64,000 nt of DNA from the NCBI RefSeq assembly GCF_003417535.1, contig NZ_QVLS01000003.1, forward strand, positions 124,001 through 188,000, in the 5' to 3' direction. The notes beneath the pieces were generated by a model, which was given only the letters and a program-made list of their open reading frames with translations, was not told where the DNA came from and ran no database searches. The stretch is from Hydrogenophaga borbori (lineage in GTDB: Bacteria; Pseudomonadota; Gammaproteobacteria; Burkholderiales; Burkholderiaceae_C). Position 1 is the first letter of the stretch, and every line of letters begins with the position of its first letter. Shown piece by piece: positions 47,218-57,165 of this stretch. The translations under genes were made by a program, and so were the position numbers.

Positions 47218-48322
47218 ATGGACGCCGAACAGATCAACGCCATCCGCACGCAACTCGATGACCTGACCACCCGTGTGGTCGAGTTGCGGAGGTATCTTTG
47301 ACTACGATGCCAAGGCATCGAAGCTGAAAGAAGTCGAATCCGCGCTGGAAGACCCCACCGTCTGGGACAACCCCAAGCGCGCCCAGGACCTGGGCAAGGA
47401 AAAGAAGGCCCTGGAAGACGTGGTGCTGGTGCTCGACCGGCTCAGCGTCGAGCTCGCCGACAACACCGAGCTGCATGAGATGTCGGCCGCCGATGACGAC
47501 CACGCCGGCCTGCAGACCATCGCCAACGAGGCCGCCAAGATCCAGGCCGAGGTGGAGAAGCTCGAATTCCGCCGCATGTTCAACAAGCCGGCGGACCCGC
47601 TGAACTGCTTCCTCGACATCCAGGCCGGCGCCGGCGGCACCGAGGCCTGCGACTGGGCCAGCATGCTGCTGCGCCAGTACCTGCGCTACGCCGAGCGCAA
47701 GGGCTTCAGCACCACGGTGGAAGACGAGACCCCGGGCGACACCGCCGGCATCAAGAGCGCCACCATCAAGATCGAGGGCGAATACGCCTTCGGCCTGCTG
47801 CGCACCGAAACCGGCGTGCACCGGCTGGTGCGCAAGAGCCCCTTCGACAGCTCGGGCGGGCGCCACACCTCGTTCGCCTCGGTGTTCGTCTACCCCGAGA
47901 TCGATGACTCGATCCAGATCGACATCAACCCCGCCGACGTGCGCGTGGACACCTACCGCGCCAGCGGCGCGGGCGGCCAGCACATCAACAAGACCGATTC
48001 GGCCGTGCGCCTGACGCACATGCCCACGGGCATCGTGGTGCAGTGCCAGGACAGCCGCAGCCAGCACAGCAACCGCGACCTGGCCTGGCAGCGGCTGCGC
48101 TCGCGCCTGTACGACCACGAGATGCGCAAGCGCATGGAAGAGCAGCAGAAGCTGGAGGACACCAAGACCGACGTCGGCTGGGGCCACCAGATCCGCAGCT
48201 ACGTGCTGGACAACAGCCGCATCAAGGACCTGCGCACCAACGTCGAGATCTCCGCCACCCAGAAGGTGCTGGACGGCGACCTCGATCCTTTCATCGAAGC
48301 CTCGCTCAAACAAGGGGTGTGA
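47218..48322 (+). CDS. prfB: Peptide chain release factor 2 (programmed +1 frameshift)
   Basis: A 367-residue release factor that recognises UGA and UAA stops. Translation starts at ATG 47218, runs 27 codons to an in-frame TGA at 47299, and must shift +1 to continue as [13 protein letters not shown] from 47300. The stop-codon recognition motif is SPF (in VRKSPFDSS), and the peptidyl hydrolysis loop is [20 protein letters not shown]. The early TGA gives autoregulation: low RF2 slows termination and favours the shift. Followed closely by pepN. Confidence 0.96.
47288..47302 (+). promoter_or_regulatory. RF2 programmed frameshift site
   Basis: GGAGG followed by TATCTTTGAC: an internal Shine-Dalgarno-like element three bases before the slippery CTT codon, then the in-frame TGA and C. 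This is the classical prfB +1 frameshift signal, with near-identity to the E. coli site. Confidence 0.96.
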
Positions 48323-48325
48323 TCC

Positions 48326-51010
48326 ATGAGTTCCCTGCGTGAAGGCCCCACCACGGTGGTGCGCCGCGAAGACTACGCCCCGCCCGCCTACTGGATCGAC
48401 ACGGTCGAACTCACCTTCGACCTCGACCCGGCCAAGACCCGCGTGCTCAACCGCATGGCGCTGCGCCGCAATCCGGCCGTGCCCGCGCAGCCGCTGCGCC
48501 TGGACGGCGAGGAGCTCAACCTCGCGCGCGTGCTGGTCAACGGCGCCGGCTGCTCCTTCAAGATGGACGGTGGCCAGCTGGTGCTGGACAACCTGCCAAG
48601 CCTGGAGGAACACGGCGACGCGCCCTTCACGCTGGAGATCTTCACCACCTGCGCGCCCGAGAAGAACAGCCAGCTCATGGGCCTGTACGTGAGCCAGGGC
48701 ACCTTCTTCACGCAGTGCGAGGCCGAGGGGTTCCGCCGCATCACCTACTTCCTCGACCGGCCCGACGTGATGGCCAGCTACACCGTCACGCTGCGCGCCG
48801 ACAAGCAGCGCTACCCGGTGCTGCTGTCCAACGGCAACCTGGTCGAGTCGGGTGAACTGGCCGATGGCCGCCACTTCGCCAAGTGGGTCGACCCCCACCG
48901 CAAGCCCTGCTACCTGTTCGCCCTGGTGGCGGGCCAGCTCGTGGCGCGCGAGCAGCGCATCGTCTCGCGCGGCGGCCAGGAGCACCTGCTGCAGGTCTAC
49001 GTGCGCCCCGGCGACATGGACAAGACCGAGCACGCCATGAACTCGCTCATGGCCAGCGTGGCCTGGGACGAGGCCCGCTTCGGCCTGCCGCTGGACCTCG
49101 AGCGCTTCATGATCGTGGCCACCAGTGACTTCAACATGGGGGCGATGGAGAACAAGGGCCTCAACATCTTCAACACCAAGTACGTGCTGGCCAACAGCGC
49201 CACCGCCACCGACACCGACTTCGCCAACATCGAATCGGTGGTGGGCCACGAGTACTTCCACAACTGGACCGGCAACCGCGTCACCTGCCGCGACTGGTTC
49301 CAGCTCTCGCTCAAGGAAGGCCTCACGGTCTTTCGCGACCAGGAGTTCAGCATGGACCTGTGCGCCGAAGCCTCGGCGCGCGCGGTCAAGCGCATCGAGG
49401 ACGTGCGCGTGCTGCGCACCGCCCAGTTCCCCGAGGACGCGGGCCCCATGGCCCACCCAGTGCGCCCCGACAGCTACGTCGAGATCAACAACTTCTACAC
49501 CGTCACGGTGTACGAAAAGGGCGCCGAGGTCGTGCGCATGATGCAGACCCTGGTCGGCCGCGAGGGATTTGCGCGTGGCATGAAGCTCTATTTCGAGCGC
49601 CACGACGGCCAGGCCGTCACCTGCGACCACTTCGCCCAGGCCCTCGCCGACGCCAACCCCGACAGCGCGCTGGCGCGCCTGCTGGAACCCTTCAAGCGCT
49701 GGTACAGCCAAGCCGGCACGCCGCGCGTGCGCGCCGAGGGCCACTACGACGCCGCCGCCCGCCGCTACACGCTGTCGCTCACGCAGCGCTGCGCGCCCAC
49801 GCCGGGCCAGGCGCTCAAGCAGCCCTTCGTGATCCCGGTGGCGCTGGGTCTGCTGGACGCCGAGGGCCGTGAACTGCCGCTGGCGCCCGAGCAGCGCCTC
49901 TTCGTGCTCACCGAGGTCAGCCAGTCGCTGGTATTCGACGGCGTGGACAGCGAGCCCGTGCCCTCGCTGCTGCGCGGCTTCTCGGCGCCCGTGGTGCTGG
50001 AATGCGACTACAGCGACGAGCAGTTGCTGATCCTGCTCGCCAACGACAGCGACCCCTTCAACCGCTGGGAAGCCGGCCAGCGCCTGGCGCTGCGCCGCGC
50101 GCTCGCGGCCATTGCCGCCCCCGGCGCGGTGGACGCCCCGCTGGACGCCGCCTTCATCGAGGCCATGCGCGCCGTGCTTCGCCACGAACGCCTGGACGCG
50201 GCCTTCAAGGAACTGGCCCTCACCCTGCCCAGCGAGACCTACATCGCCGAGCAGCTCGAGGTGGTGGACCCGCAGCGCGTGCACGCGGTGCGCGAGGCCA
50301 TGCGCGAACAGCTCGCCACGGCCCTGCAGGCCGACTGGGTCTGGGCCTACGAAGCGCACAAGGACAACGGCGCCTACCGGCCCGACCCGCTGAGCGCGGG
50401 CCGCCGCGCCCTGGCCGGCCTGGCGCTCGCCATGCTGTGCCTGCAGGCGCGCCGCTCGGGCGACGCCGTCTGGCCCGGCAAGGCCTACCAGCGCTTCAAG
50501 GACGCCGGCAACATGACCGACCGCTTCAACGCGCTGTCGGCCCTGGTGGTGGCCGACCACCCGCTGGCGCGCGAAGCGCTCACCCGCTTCCACGCCATGT
50601 TCCGCGACGAGGCCCTGGTGCTGGACAAGTGGTTCGCCCTGCAGGCCGGCGCGCCCGACCGCGGCGGCAACGTGCTGCCGGCGGTGAAGCAGCTCATGGC
50701 GCACCGCGACTTCAACCCGCGCAACCCCAACCGCGCGCGCAGCGTGATCTTCAGCTACTGCAACGCCAACCCGGGCGCCTTCCACCGCGCCGACGCGGCC
50801 GGCTACGTGTTCTGGAGCGAGCGCGTCATCGAGATCGATCGCTTCAACCCGCAGGTGGCCGCGCGCCTGGCGCGCGCGCTGGACCGCTGGAGGAAACTCG
50901 CCGAACCCTACCGCGGCGCCGCGCGCGAGGCCATCGCCCGCGTGGCCGCGCAGACCGAGCTGAGCAACGACGTGCGCGAGGTCGTGACCCGCGCCCTGTC
51001 TGACGACTGA
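48326..51010 (+). CDS. pepN: Aminopeptidase N
   Basis: An 894-residue M1 metallopeptidase that trims N-terminal residues from peptides in the cytoplasm. The substrate motif is [14 protein letters not shown] (about residues 269-282). The zinc site is [13 protein letters not shown] with the third ligand Glu in [12 protein letters not shown]. The C-terminal helical domain with [26 protein letters not shown] is typical of the E. coli-type enzyme. The ATG is three bases after prfB, so the two are probably cotranscribed; fbp follows after 13 bases. Confidence 0.96.
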   Translation: MSSLREGPTTVVRREDYAPPAYWIDTVELTFDLDPAKTRVLNRMALRRNPAVPAQPLRLDGEELNLARVLVNGAGCSFKMDGGQLVLDNLPSLEEHGDAPFTLEIFTTCAPEKNSQLMGLYVSQGTFFTQCEAEGFRRITYFLDRPDVMASYTVTLRADKQRYPVLLSNGNLVESGELADGRHFAKWVDPHRKPCYLFALVAGQLVAREQRIVSRGGQEHLLQVYVRPGDMDKTEHAMNSLMASVAWDEARFGLPLDLERFMIVATSDFNMGAMENKGLNIFNTKYVLANSATATDTDFANIESVVGHEYFHNWTGNRVTCRDWFQLSLKEGLTVFRDQEFSMDLCAEASARAVKRIEDVRVLRTAQFPEDAGPMAHPVRPDSYVEINNFYTVTVYEKGAEVVRMMQTLVGREGFARGMKLYFERHDGQAVTCDHFAQALADANPDSALARLLEPFKRWYSQAGTPRVRAEGHYDAAARRYTLSLTQRCAPTPGQALKQPFVIPVALGLLDAEGRELPLAPEQRLFVLTEVSQSLVFDGVDSEPVPSLLRGFSAPVVLECDYSDEQLLILLANDSDPFNRWEAGQRLALRRALAAIAAPGAVDAPLDAAFIEAMRAVLRHERLDAAFKELALTLPSETYIAEQLEVVDPQRVHAVREAMREQLATALQADWVWAYEAHKDNGAYRPDPLSAGRRALAGLALAMLCLQARRSGDAVWPGKAYQRFKDAGNMTDRFNALSALVVADHPLAREALTRFHAMFRDEALVLDKWFALQAGAPDRGGNVLPAVKQLMAHRDFNPRNPNRARSVIFSYCNANPGAFHRADAAGYVFWSERVIEIDRFNPQVAARLARALDRWRKLAEPYRGAAREAIARVAAQTELSNDVREVVTRALSDD

Positions 51011-51023
51011 GAAACCCCCGACC

Positions 51024-52031
<1,008 letters not shown>

Positions 52032-52066
52032 GCCGCCGGCCACGGCCCAGGCCCCGCCCGCTTGGC

Positions 52067-52072
52067 TATAAT
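52067..52072 (+). promoter_or_regulatory. -10 element of the tRNA-Thr promoter
   Basis: A consensus TATAAT stands ten bases before the tRNA 5' end. No convincing -35 is seen 16-18 bases upstream in the G+C-rich spacer. Confidence 0.6.
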
Positions 52073-52082
52073 GCCGGGCTTC

Positions 52083-52158
52083 GCCGGTGTAGCTCAGTTG
52101 GTAGAGCAGCTCATTCGTAATGAGAAGGTCGGGGGTTCGACTCCTCTCTCCGGCACCA
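52083..52158 (+). tRNA. tRNA-Thr (CGT)
   Basis: A 76-base tRNA with encoded CCA. The acceptor GCCGGTG, D-arm AGCTCAGTTGGTAGAGC and T-arm GGTTCGACTCC are normal, and the anticodon stem-loop CTCATTCGTAATGAG gives CGT, reading the ACG threonine codon common in high-G+C genes. Confidence 0.97.
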
Positions 52159-52167
52159 CCTTCCCAA

Positions 52168-52200
52168 CCCCCGCGGTCCGTCCGGCCCGCGGGGGTTTTT
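52168..52200 (+). terminator. Terminator after tRNA-Thr
   Basis: A nine-base perfect stem CCCCCGCGG/CCGCGGGGG is followed by five T, ten bases after the tRNA end. Confidence 0.88.
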
Positions 52201-52227
52201 CATTGGGGCGCGCTGGGCGCCGCAGGC

Positions 52228-52695
52228 TCAATGGCTGGCGCGCGCCTCGCCACGGGGCTCGCCCTCGCGCGCCAGGCCGGACCTGAGGGTGCCGGCCAGC
52301 GCCGCCAGTTCGTCGGCCAGCACGCCCAGCACGTCGTCCATCGACAGCACCCCCACCACCGCCTGGCCGTCGTCGCCGATCACCAGCAAGCGCCGCACGC
52401 CGTGCCGGCGCATCGCTTCCACGGCTTCGTGCACCGAGGCCTGGGCCGACACGCCATGCAGGTCGGACGAGCACACGCCGGCCACCACCTGACCGTCGAC
52501 GGGCCGCTCGCCCGCCAGCACCTGCAGCACCAGGTCGCGGTCGGTGACGACGCCGACGATGCGCCCGGGCTCGAACGGGTCGGTCAGGCCGAGCGCGCCC
52601 ACGCGCTCGGCCTGCATGGCGCGGGCCGCCTCGCGCACCGAGGCATTGGCGGGAATGGTGACCGGCGCGCGCCGGCAGATATGGGCGATCTTCAT
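52228..52695 (-). CDS. CBS-domain pair protein
   Basis: A 155-residue soluble protein made almost only of two CBS domains (about residues 8-60 and 75-130), which bind adenine nucleotides. It shows VREAARAMQAERVGALGL, IVGVVTDRDLVLQVLAG, VHEAVEAMRRHGVRRLLVI and VVGVLSMDDVLGVLADELA. The ATG at 52695 follows a GGAGCC ribosome site. An FNR-type box at 52758 with a -10 hexamer 32 bases from its centre suggests induction at low oxygen. Its partner protein is unknown. Confidence 0.88.
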   Translation of the reverse strand: MKIAHICRRAPVTIPANASVREAARAMQAERVGALGLTDPFEPGRIVGVVTDRDLVLQVLAGERPVDGQVVAGVCSSDLHGVSAQASVHEAVEAMRRHGVRRLLVIGDDGQAVVGVLSMDDVLGVLADELAALAGTLRSGLAREGEPRGEARASH

Positions 52696-52757
52696 GGTGG
52701 CTCCAAGGGGTCGGGGACCCATGTCGACCAATGTGGCCCAGGCGGGGGGCACGCATG

Positions 52758-52771
52758 TTGACGGCCATCAA
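52758..52771. promoter_or_regulatory. FNR/Anr-type box (one mismatch)
   Basis: TTGACGGCCATCAA against TTGAT-N4-ATCAA. On the minus strand a CACATT hexamer at 52730-52735 lies 32 bases from the box centre, placing the box at about -41.5 of the CBS gene promoter. It could also serve the divergent nitroreductase gene, but no fitting -10 is seen on that side. Confidence 0.7.
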
Positions 52772-52888
52772 GCTGGCCACGCGGTGCCCCGCGCGACGTT
52801 CCAGCCCGCGGACATGACCTGCGTCAAGCACAGGCGCCGCGCCCCGCGTCATGGTGCGTCCATCCCTGCACCCCATGGAACGAAGACC

Positions 52889-53503
52889 ATGTCCACCGTC
52901 CAGCTCAATCTCGACACCGATGATGCCGTCCTGCCGCCCCCGCGCACGGAAGGTGGCGCCACGCTGGCCAGCGCACTGCGGCTGCGCCGCAGCACGCGCG
53001 AGTTCCTGCCCGACGCCCTGAGCCTGCAGGAGGTGTCCGACCTGTTGTGGGCCGCGTTCGGCGTGAACCGCCCGCCACGGCAGGGGCGCACCGCGCCCTC
53101 GGCCCACGATTGGCAGGAAATCGCGGTGTTCGCCGTGCTGCCGGAAGGGGCCTTCCGCTACGACCCGCAGGCGCACCGGCTGAGCCTGGTCAAGGCCGAG
53201 GACCTGCGCGGCTTCACCGGCCTTCAGGCCTTCGCCGCCTCGGCCCCGCTGGACCTGGTCTACGTGGCCGACTTCGCGGCCATGCACGACGTGCGCGCGG
53301 ACGAACGCCCTTTCCTTGCCGGCGCCGACGCGGGCTGCATCGCGCAGAACGTGTACCTGCACTGCGCGGCCCATGGCCTGGGCACGGTGGTGCGGGCCCT
53401 GATCGACCGACGCCGGCTGGCCCAGGCGCTGGGCCTCCAGCCCACCGAGCGCATCGCGCTGGCGCAATCGGTGGGCCGCTGCGCGACGCCCGCGGACACT
53501 TGA
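52889..53503 (+). CDS. Nitroreductase-family flavoprotein (SagB/ThcOx-like)
   Basis: A 204-residue FMN-dependent oxidoreductase-like protein. LRLRRSTREFLPDALSLQEVSDLLWAAFGVNRP is the N-terminal FMN-binding signature, and AGADAGCIAQNVYLHCAAHGLGTVVRAL the central helix region. It resembles the SagB/ThcOx-like branch, usually found with peptide modification or stress genes. No precursor peptide or cyclase is seen beside it. The ATG at 52889 has GGAACGAAGA upstream. It stands in the FNR-box island, so a role in anaerobic redox balance is possible. Confidence 0.85.
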   Translation: MSTVQLNLDTDDAVLPPPRTEGGATLASALRLRRSTREFLPDALSLQEVSDLLWAAFGVNRPPRQGRTAPSAHDWQEIAVFAVLPEGAFRYDPQAHRLSLVKAEDLRGFTGLQAFAASAPLDLVYVADFAAMHDVRADERPFLAGADAGCIAQNVYLHCAAHGLGTVVRALIDRRRLAQALGLQPTERIALAQSVGRCATPADT

Positions 53504-53528
53504 GCGCGGGCGTCGCGCAGCGCGCGGC

Positions 53529-53888
53529 TCAGCGCGCGGGACAGGCGGCGCGCGGGGGCGTGCGCAAGGGCGTGCCGCGATCGGCCGCGCGGCGTTCCAT
53601 GAGGCGGTGGTGTTCCTCCATCAGCTGGCGGCACTCCTCGGGCGTTTTGGCTGCCCGCATTTGCGACCGGTGCTGCGCCCGCTCTTCCTTGCTCATCATC
53701 GACCAGCCCGGCGTGTAGCGCGGCCCCACGCGGGCGCCGCTGGGCGGAACACCCGGCCTGGCCGCATTGGGTGCGCCGGGCGGGTAGTTGTCCTCGCCGG
53801 GCCGGCTTGTGCTTTGAGCAAAGGCCGCCACAGCGGCGCAGGCCAGCACGGCCGACAGCGTGATCGATCGAAGGGTGGATGTCCGCAT
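53529..53888 (-). CDS. Small exported protein of unknown function in the FNR-box island
   Basis: A 119-residue protein. A signal peptide ends near residue 26 (ACAAVAAFAQS). A Pro/Gly-rich linker follows, then a charged helical part with MMSKEERAQHRSQMRAAKTPEECRQLMEEHHRLMERRA. The same pattern occurs, from memory, in many small periplasmic proteins of Burkholderiales annotated only as hypothetical; a metal or chaperone role is conceivable given the His/Met/Glu content. Its promoter has a perfect FNR-type box at 53947 and TACGCT at 53919-53924. The start 53888 is preferred to 53960, which would lie on the box. Confidence 0.72.
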   Translation of the reverse strand: MRTSTLRSITLSAVLACAAVAAFAQSTSRPGEDNYPPGAPNAARPGVPPSGARVGPRYTPGWSMMSKEERAQHRSQMRAAKTPEECRQLMEEHHRLMERRAADRGTPLRTPPRAACPAR

Positions 53889-53946
53889 GGCAATGGTCCT
53901 TGAAGTGAAGAGATGCCCAGCGTAGGAGCGCGCCGCCCGCCGTGGC

Positions 53947-53960
53947 TTGATGGCCATCAA
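53947..53960. promoter_or_regulatory. Perfect FNR/Anr box
   Basis: TTGATGGCCATCAA, a full match to TTGAT-N4-ATCAA and a complete palindrome. The minus-strand hexamer TACGCT at 53919-53924 lies exactly 32 bases from its centre, so the box sits at -41.5 of the gene at 53888, the class II activator position. Confidence 0.85.
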
Positions 53961-53976
53961 GTTGCGCGCGACGCGC

Positions 53977-55368
53977 TCAGGCGCCCCGCACGCATTTGTC
54001 GAACAGGTGCGGCGCCCGGCCTTGCGGGTCGTAGCGCGCCTTCAGGCGCTCGTAGCTGTCCATGCCGTACGCGCGGTCGAACACCTCGCGCGTGAAGAAG
54101 GTGTCGGAGTACAGGGACTTGATGCCCCCCAGGCGCAGCACCGCGTCTTCGACGCGGCGATTGACGTGGTCGGGCGATTGCCCCGCGCGCACCGGTACCA
54201 CGTCCCAGAAACCAAAGTTGACGCACAGCCCGTCCGGCAAGGGGTACAGCGGAAAGCGCGGGGGAGCGCTGCCGCGCACCGGGCAGACCCACACCGGCCA
54301 GATGCCGACCTCGCTGCGCAGGAACTCCGCGAAGGCCACCGCCCCGGCCAGGGGAATGTCCACGTCCTGCACCACGCTCTCGTGCCGCTGGCCGAGCAGG
54401 CGGTCCAGGCGCTGCGCGGCGCGCCAGCGCGCGTTCCAGCGCATCCAGCGCGTGTAGGTGCGCGAATTCAGGTACCGCCGCCCCAGCAGATGGCGCAGCC
54501 AGCGGTGCTGCAGGCCGAAGCGGCGCGAGCACCAGAACCAGTCGGTGTCCCAGCGCCACAGGTAGCCGGCGGTGGTCAGCGTGTCTTCCTCGCGCCGGCG
54601 CAGCGACTCGTGGTAGATGTCGAGCCAGGTGTAGTCGCTGGCGCGCGCGGCCTCGGGCACGAAGCGCGCCAGGCTGAGCACCTGCTCGCGCGGACCGAAC
54701 AGCACGCCATCGACGAAGTCGGAGCCCACACCCGCCGGCATGGGCGCGCAGGCCGCGGCCAGGGCGTCGAAGAAGGCCCGCGGGTCGTCGAAGCGCTGGT
54801 GGCGCACATGCACGAAGGGCTGCGTGGGCTGGGTGCGCAGCCGGGCGCTCAGCGCATAGCCCAGGGTGCCATAGGCGTTCGGAAAGCCGTGGAAGAGATC
54901 GGCGTGCTCGTTGTCGGCCGTGCAGCGCACCACCTCGCCACCGGGCAGCAGCACCTCCAGCGCGCTCATGGTCTCGTGCACGAGGCCGTGGCGGAACGAG
55001 GTGGCCTCGATGCCCACGCCCGCGAGCGCCCCACCCACGGTGATGGTCTTGAGCTGCGGCACCACCGCGGGCATGGCCCCGCGCGGCAGGGTCCAGGCCA
55101 CCAGGTCCTCATAGGTGAGCATGCCCTCGACGTCCACCCAGCCCGCCTGCGTGTCGGCACCCAGCACCTGGTTCAGGCCACTCAGGTCCAGCCGCTGGCG
55201 CGCCGCGCGCTGGCGATGGCGGAACAGGTTGGAGGTGCGCTTGTCCAGGGCCAGGGGCTTGCGCGACGGGTCCTGGCGCAGCCGCTCGGCGACCGCGCGG
55301 ACGCGGGCCGCGTGCGCGCGCTGCGCTTCACGCGCCGCGCGCGCCTGGGGCATCGACGGCGTAGACAT
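53977..55368 (-). CDS. FAD-binding oxidoreductase, DHCR24/UfaA-like
   Basis: A 463-residue flavoprotein of the FAD_binding_4 fold. The FAD region is WVDVEGMLTYEDLVAWTLPRGAMPAVVPQLKTITVGGALAGVGIEATSFRHGLVHETM (about residues 78-134). The C-terminal half (WRWDTDWFWCSRRFGLQ, GIKSLYSDTFF) matches the delta24-sterol-reductase-like family. It starts inside the end of the cyclopropane-synthase-like gene (41-base overlap; a start at 55353 would give 26). In actinobacteria a homologous pair (BfaAB/TmsAB) makes 10-methyl fatty acids, the flavoprotein reducing the methylene intermediate. That role here is inference. Confidence 0.85.
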   Translation of the reverse strand: MSTPSMPQARAAREAQRAHAARVRAVAERLRQDPSRKPLALDKRTSNLFRHRQRAARQRLDLSGLNQVLGADTQAGWVDVEGMLTYEDLVAWTLPRGAMPAVVPQLKTITVGGALAGVGIEATSFRHGLVHETMSALEVLLPGGEVVRCTADNEHADLFHGFPNAYGTLGYALSARLRTQPTQPFVHVRHQRFDDPRAFFDALAAACAPMPAGVGSDFVDGVLFGPREQVLSLARFVPEAARASDYTWLDIYHESLRRREEDTLTTAGYLWRWDTDWFWCSRRFGLQHRWLRHLLGRRYLNSRTYTRWMRWNARWRAAQRLDRLLGQRHESVVQDVDIPLAGAVAFAEFLRSEVGIWPVWVCPVRGSAPPRFPLYPLPDGLCVNFGFWDVVPVRAGQSPDHVNRRVEDAVLRLGGIKSLYSDTFFTREVFDRAYGMDSYERLKARYDPQGRAPHLFDKCVRGA

Positions 55369-56569
55369 GGTCCCGCGTCATGGGGTAGGCGCCGCGGCCC
55401 GCATTGCCTTTGCTGAACAGCACCTGGAACAGGTGGGTACACCCGACGGGGGAGCGGAACAGTTCCGCGCAGCCCACGAGGTAGACCGTCCAGATGCGGC
55501 GGAAGCGTTCGTCGAAGCGCGTGGGGTCCAGCGCCTGGATCTCGGGCCAGCGCTGCGCGAAGCGCCGCGCCCACTCATCGAGCGTGAGCGCGTAGTGGCG
55601 GCGCAGGTTCTCCACATCGAGCACCTCGAGCCCACAGCGCTCCATCTCCTGCATCACCTCGCTGAGCGCGGGAATCCAGCCACCGGGGAAAACGTGCTTG
55701 CGGATGAAGGGCTCGGTTTCGCGCGGTCCCACGTGGCCGATGAAGTGCAGCAGGCCGATGCCTCCCGGTCGCAGGCAGTCGGCGTGGGCCTGGATCACCT
55801 CGGCCAGCTGGTCGCGGCCGGCGTGTTCCAGCACGCCGATGGACACCAGCTTGTCGAAGCACTCGCCCACGTCGCGGAAATCGGCCTCGCGCACCGACAA
55901 CGGGGTCGCCAGGCCCTGGCGCTCCAGCGCCTCGCGCAGCCACCGCACCTGGCCGGTGGCGGTGTTGACGCCGGTGCCGATCGCGCCCGTGGTCTCCCAG
56001 GCGCGCAGCAAAAAGCCGCCAAAGCCGCAGCCCAGGTCCACGTAGCGCTCGCCACGCGCCAGGCGCAGCTTGCGGCAGACGTGGTCGATCTTGTCGCGCT
56101 GCGCCTGCTCCAGCGTCGTGCAGCCCTCGCGCCAGTAGGCGCAGGTGTACATCTTGAGCGGCTCGTCGAGCCAGAGCCGATAGAAGGCCTCGCCCAGGTC
56201 GTAGTGCGCGCAGGCGTTGCGCTTGGCCTGGGCGCGGTCGCGGTTGCTCTGCCCGCGCTCGAGCAGGTGGTTCTCCACGCTGTTCACCACCGAGGCCTGC
56301 AGGTCGAAGCCGGCGCTCAGGCCCGCGGCCAGGGCCAGGTTCAGGGGCCCGGCCAGATCGACCTGGCCATCGAAGTAGGCCTCGAGCAGGCCCATGTGCC
56401 CACGCAGCAGCGTGGCCGCAAGCGCGCCCTCACTTCGAAAGTGCAGGCCGAAGGCGGCCGCGCCCTCCCCCGCCTTCAGGCGCCCGCCGCCGGGCAGCAC
56501 CACCTCGAAGGCGACACCGGCGCGCCGCGCGAGCTCTTCCAGGAAGGCGGCGACGGGGGCCATGCGCAC
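55328..56569 (-). CDS. Cyclopropane-fatty-acid-synthase-like methyltransferase
   Basis: A 413-residue SAM-dependent enzyme of the CFA family that methylates or methylenates unsaturated acyl chains of phospholipids. An N-terminal lipid-binding part (1-110) precedes HYDLGEAFYRLWLDEPLKMYTCAYW (122-146), motif I YVDLGCGFGGFLL (176-188), and the bicarbonate-site-like GVLEHAGRDQLAEVI and FIGHVGPRETEPFIRKHVFPGGWIP. The start is ATG 56569, three bases after the host-attachment gene stop; an ATG two codons on is equally possible. Overlap with the FAD oxidoreductase suggests a methylated-fatty-acid product rather than plain cyclopropane. Confidence 0.88.
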   Translation of the reverse strand: MRMAPVAAFLEELARRAGVAFEVVLPGGGRLKAGEGAAAFGLHFRSEGALAATLLRGHMGLLEAYFDGQVDLAGPLNLALAAGLSAGFDLQASVVNSVENHLLERGQSNRDRAQAKRNACAHYDLGEAFYRLWLDEPLKMYTCAYWREGCTTLEQAQRDKIDHVCRKLRLARGERYVDLGCGFGGFLLRAWETTGAIGTGVNTATGQVRWLREALERQGLATPLSVREADFRDVGECFDKLVSIGVLEHAGRDQLAEVIQAHADCLRPGGIGLLHFIGHVGPRETEPFIRKHVFPGGWIPALSEVMQEMERCGLEVLDVENLRRHYALTLDEWARRFAQRWPEIQALDPTRFDERFRRIWTVYLVGCAELFRSPVGCTHLFQVLFSKGNAGRGAYPMTRDHVYAVDAPGARGA

Positions 56570-56572
56570 GCC

Positions 56573-57022
56573 TCAGGCGGACGCCAGCTCATCGCGCACG
56601 CGCTGGTCCAGTTCGAGCGCGCTCACGTGGCTCAGGTCCACGGGCAGGCTGGCCTTGAGCAGGCGGCGCGCGCCATCGCCCAGCGCATCGCGAAGCTCGC
56701 CGAGAAAGGGCTTGCCGGAGAACACCACCAGCGCGCCGTAGGCCTGCGACCGCGCGCCGGCCTCCAGGTGCTCGGCGAGTTCGCGCGCGAAGCGCTGATG
56801 CTCCTTGCGGTGCGGGTCCAGGCGGGGCTCCAGCGCCACGCCGCCTTGGCCGCGGCGGTCGGCGCGCTCATGGCCCGCGCGGTCGTCACCGAGCTCGCTG
56901 GCCTTGAGCCGGCCTTCGGGATGCGAGAAGGTGGCGATCGGCACCAGGGGCAGACCGGGTTCGCGCTGCAGCAGGCGCGCGTGCGTGGCACTGGCCACCA
57001 GAATCCATTCGATGCGGGGCAT
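56573..57022 (-). CDS. Host-attachment family protein
   Basis: A 149-residue cytoplasmic protein of the family named for an Agrobacterium attachment gene. It shows IEWILVASATHARLLQREPG, FSHPEGRLKASELGDDRAGHERADRRGQGGVALEPRLDPHRKEHQRFARELAEHL, and VVFSGKPFLGELRDAL. The fold resembles eRF1 domain 2/archaeal Pelota-like proteins; the biochemical role is not known. The start at 57022 (MPRIEWIL) is preferred to 57064. Its promoter has TATGGT (57060-57065) 32 bases from the centre of an FNR-type box shared with the divergent universal stress gene. Confidence 0.85.
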   Translation of the reverse strand: MPRIEWILVASATHARLLQREPGLPLVPIATFSHPEGRLKASELGDDRAGHERADRRGQGGVALEPRLDPHRKEHQRFARELAEHLEAGARSQAYGALVVFSGKPFLGELRDALGDGARRLLKASLPVDLSHVSALELDQRVRDELASA

Positions 57023-57087
57023 GGCACGGTCCTTTCGGGGAAAAGTGGTCTTGCCAATCACCATAGACCCGCCGCCCGCGGGCGTTG

Positions 57088-57101
57088 TTGATCCATCGCA
57101 A
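57088..57101. promoter_or_regulatory. FNR-type box shared by divergent promoters (one weak half)
   Basis: TTGATCCATCGCAA: one perfect half-site and one with two mismatches. Hexamers TATGGT (minus strand, 57060-57065) and CACAGT (plus strand, 57124-57129) lie exactly 32 bases from its centre on either side. Confidence 0.65.
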
Positions 57102-57165
57102 AGCGGTTCCGCGCGCGCCCATGCACAGTGGGGCCATTGTTCAACGTTCCCTGCGGAGACCTGCC

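Noticed and set aside
52889..53503. Part of a thiazole/oxazole peptide biosynthesis cluster
   Set aside because: SagB-like sequence, but no precursor peptide, cyclodehydratase or exporter beside it.
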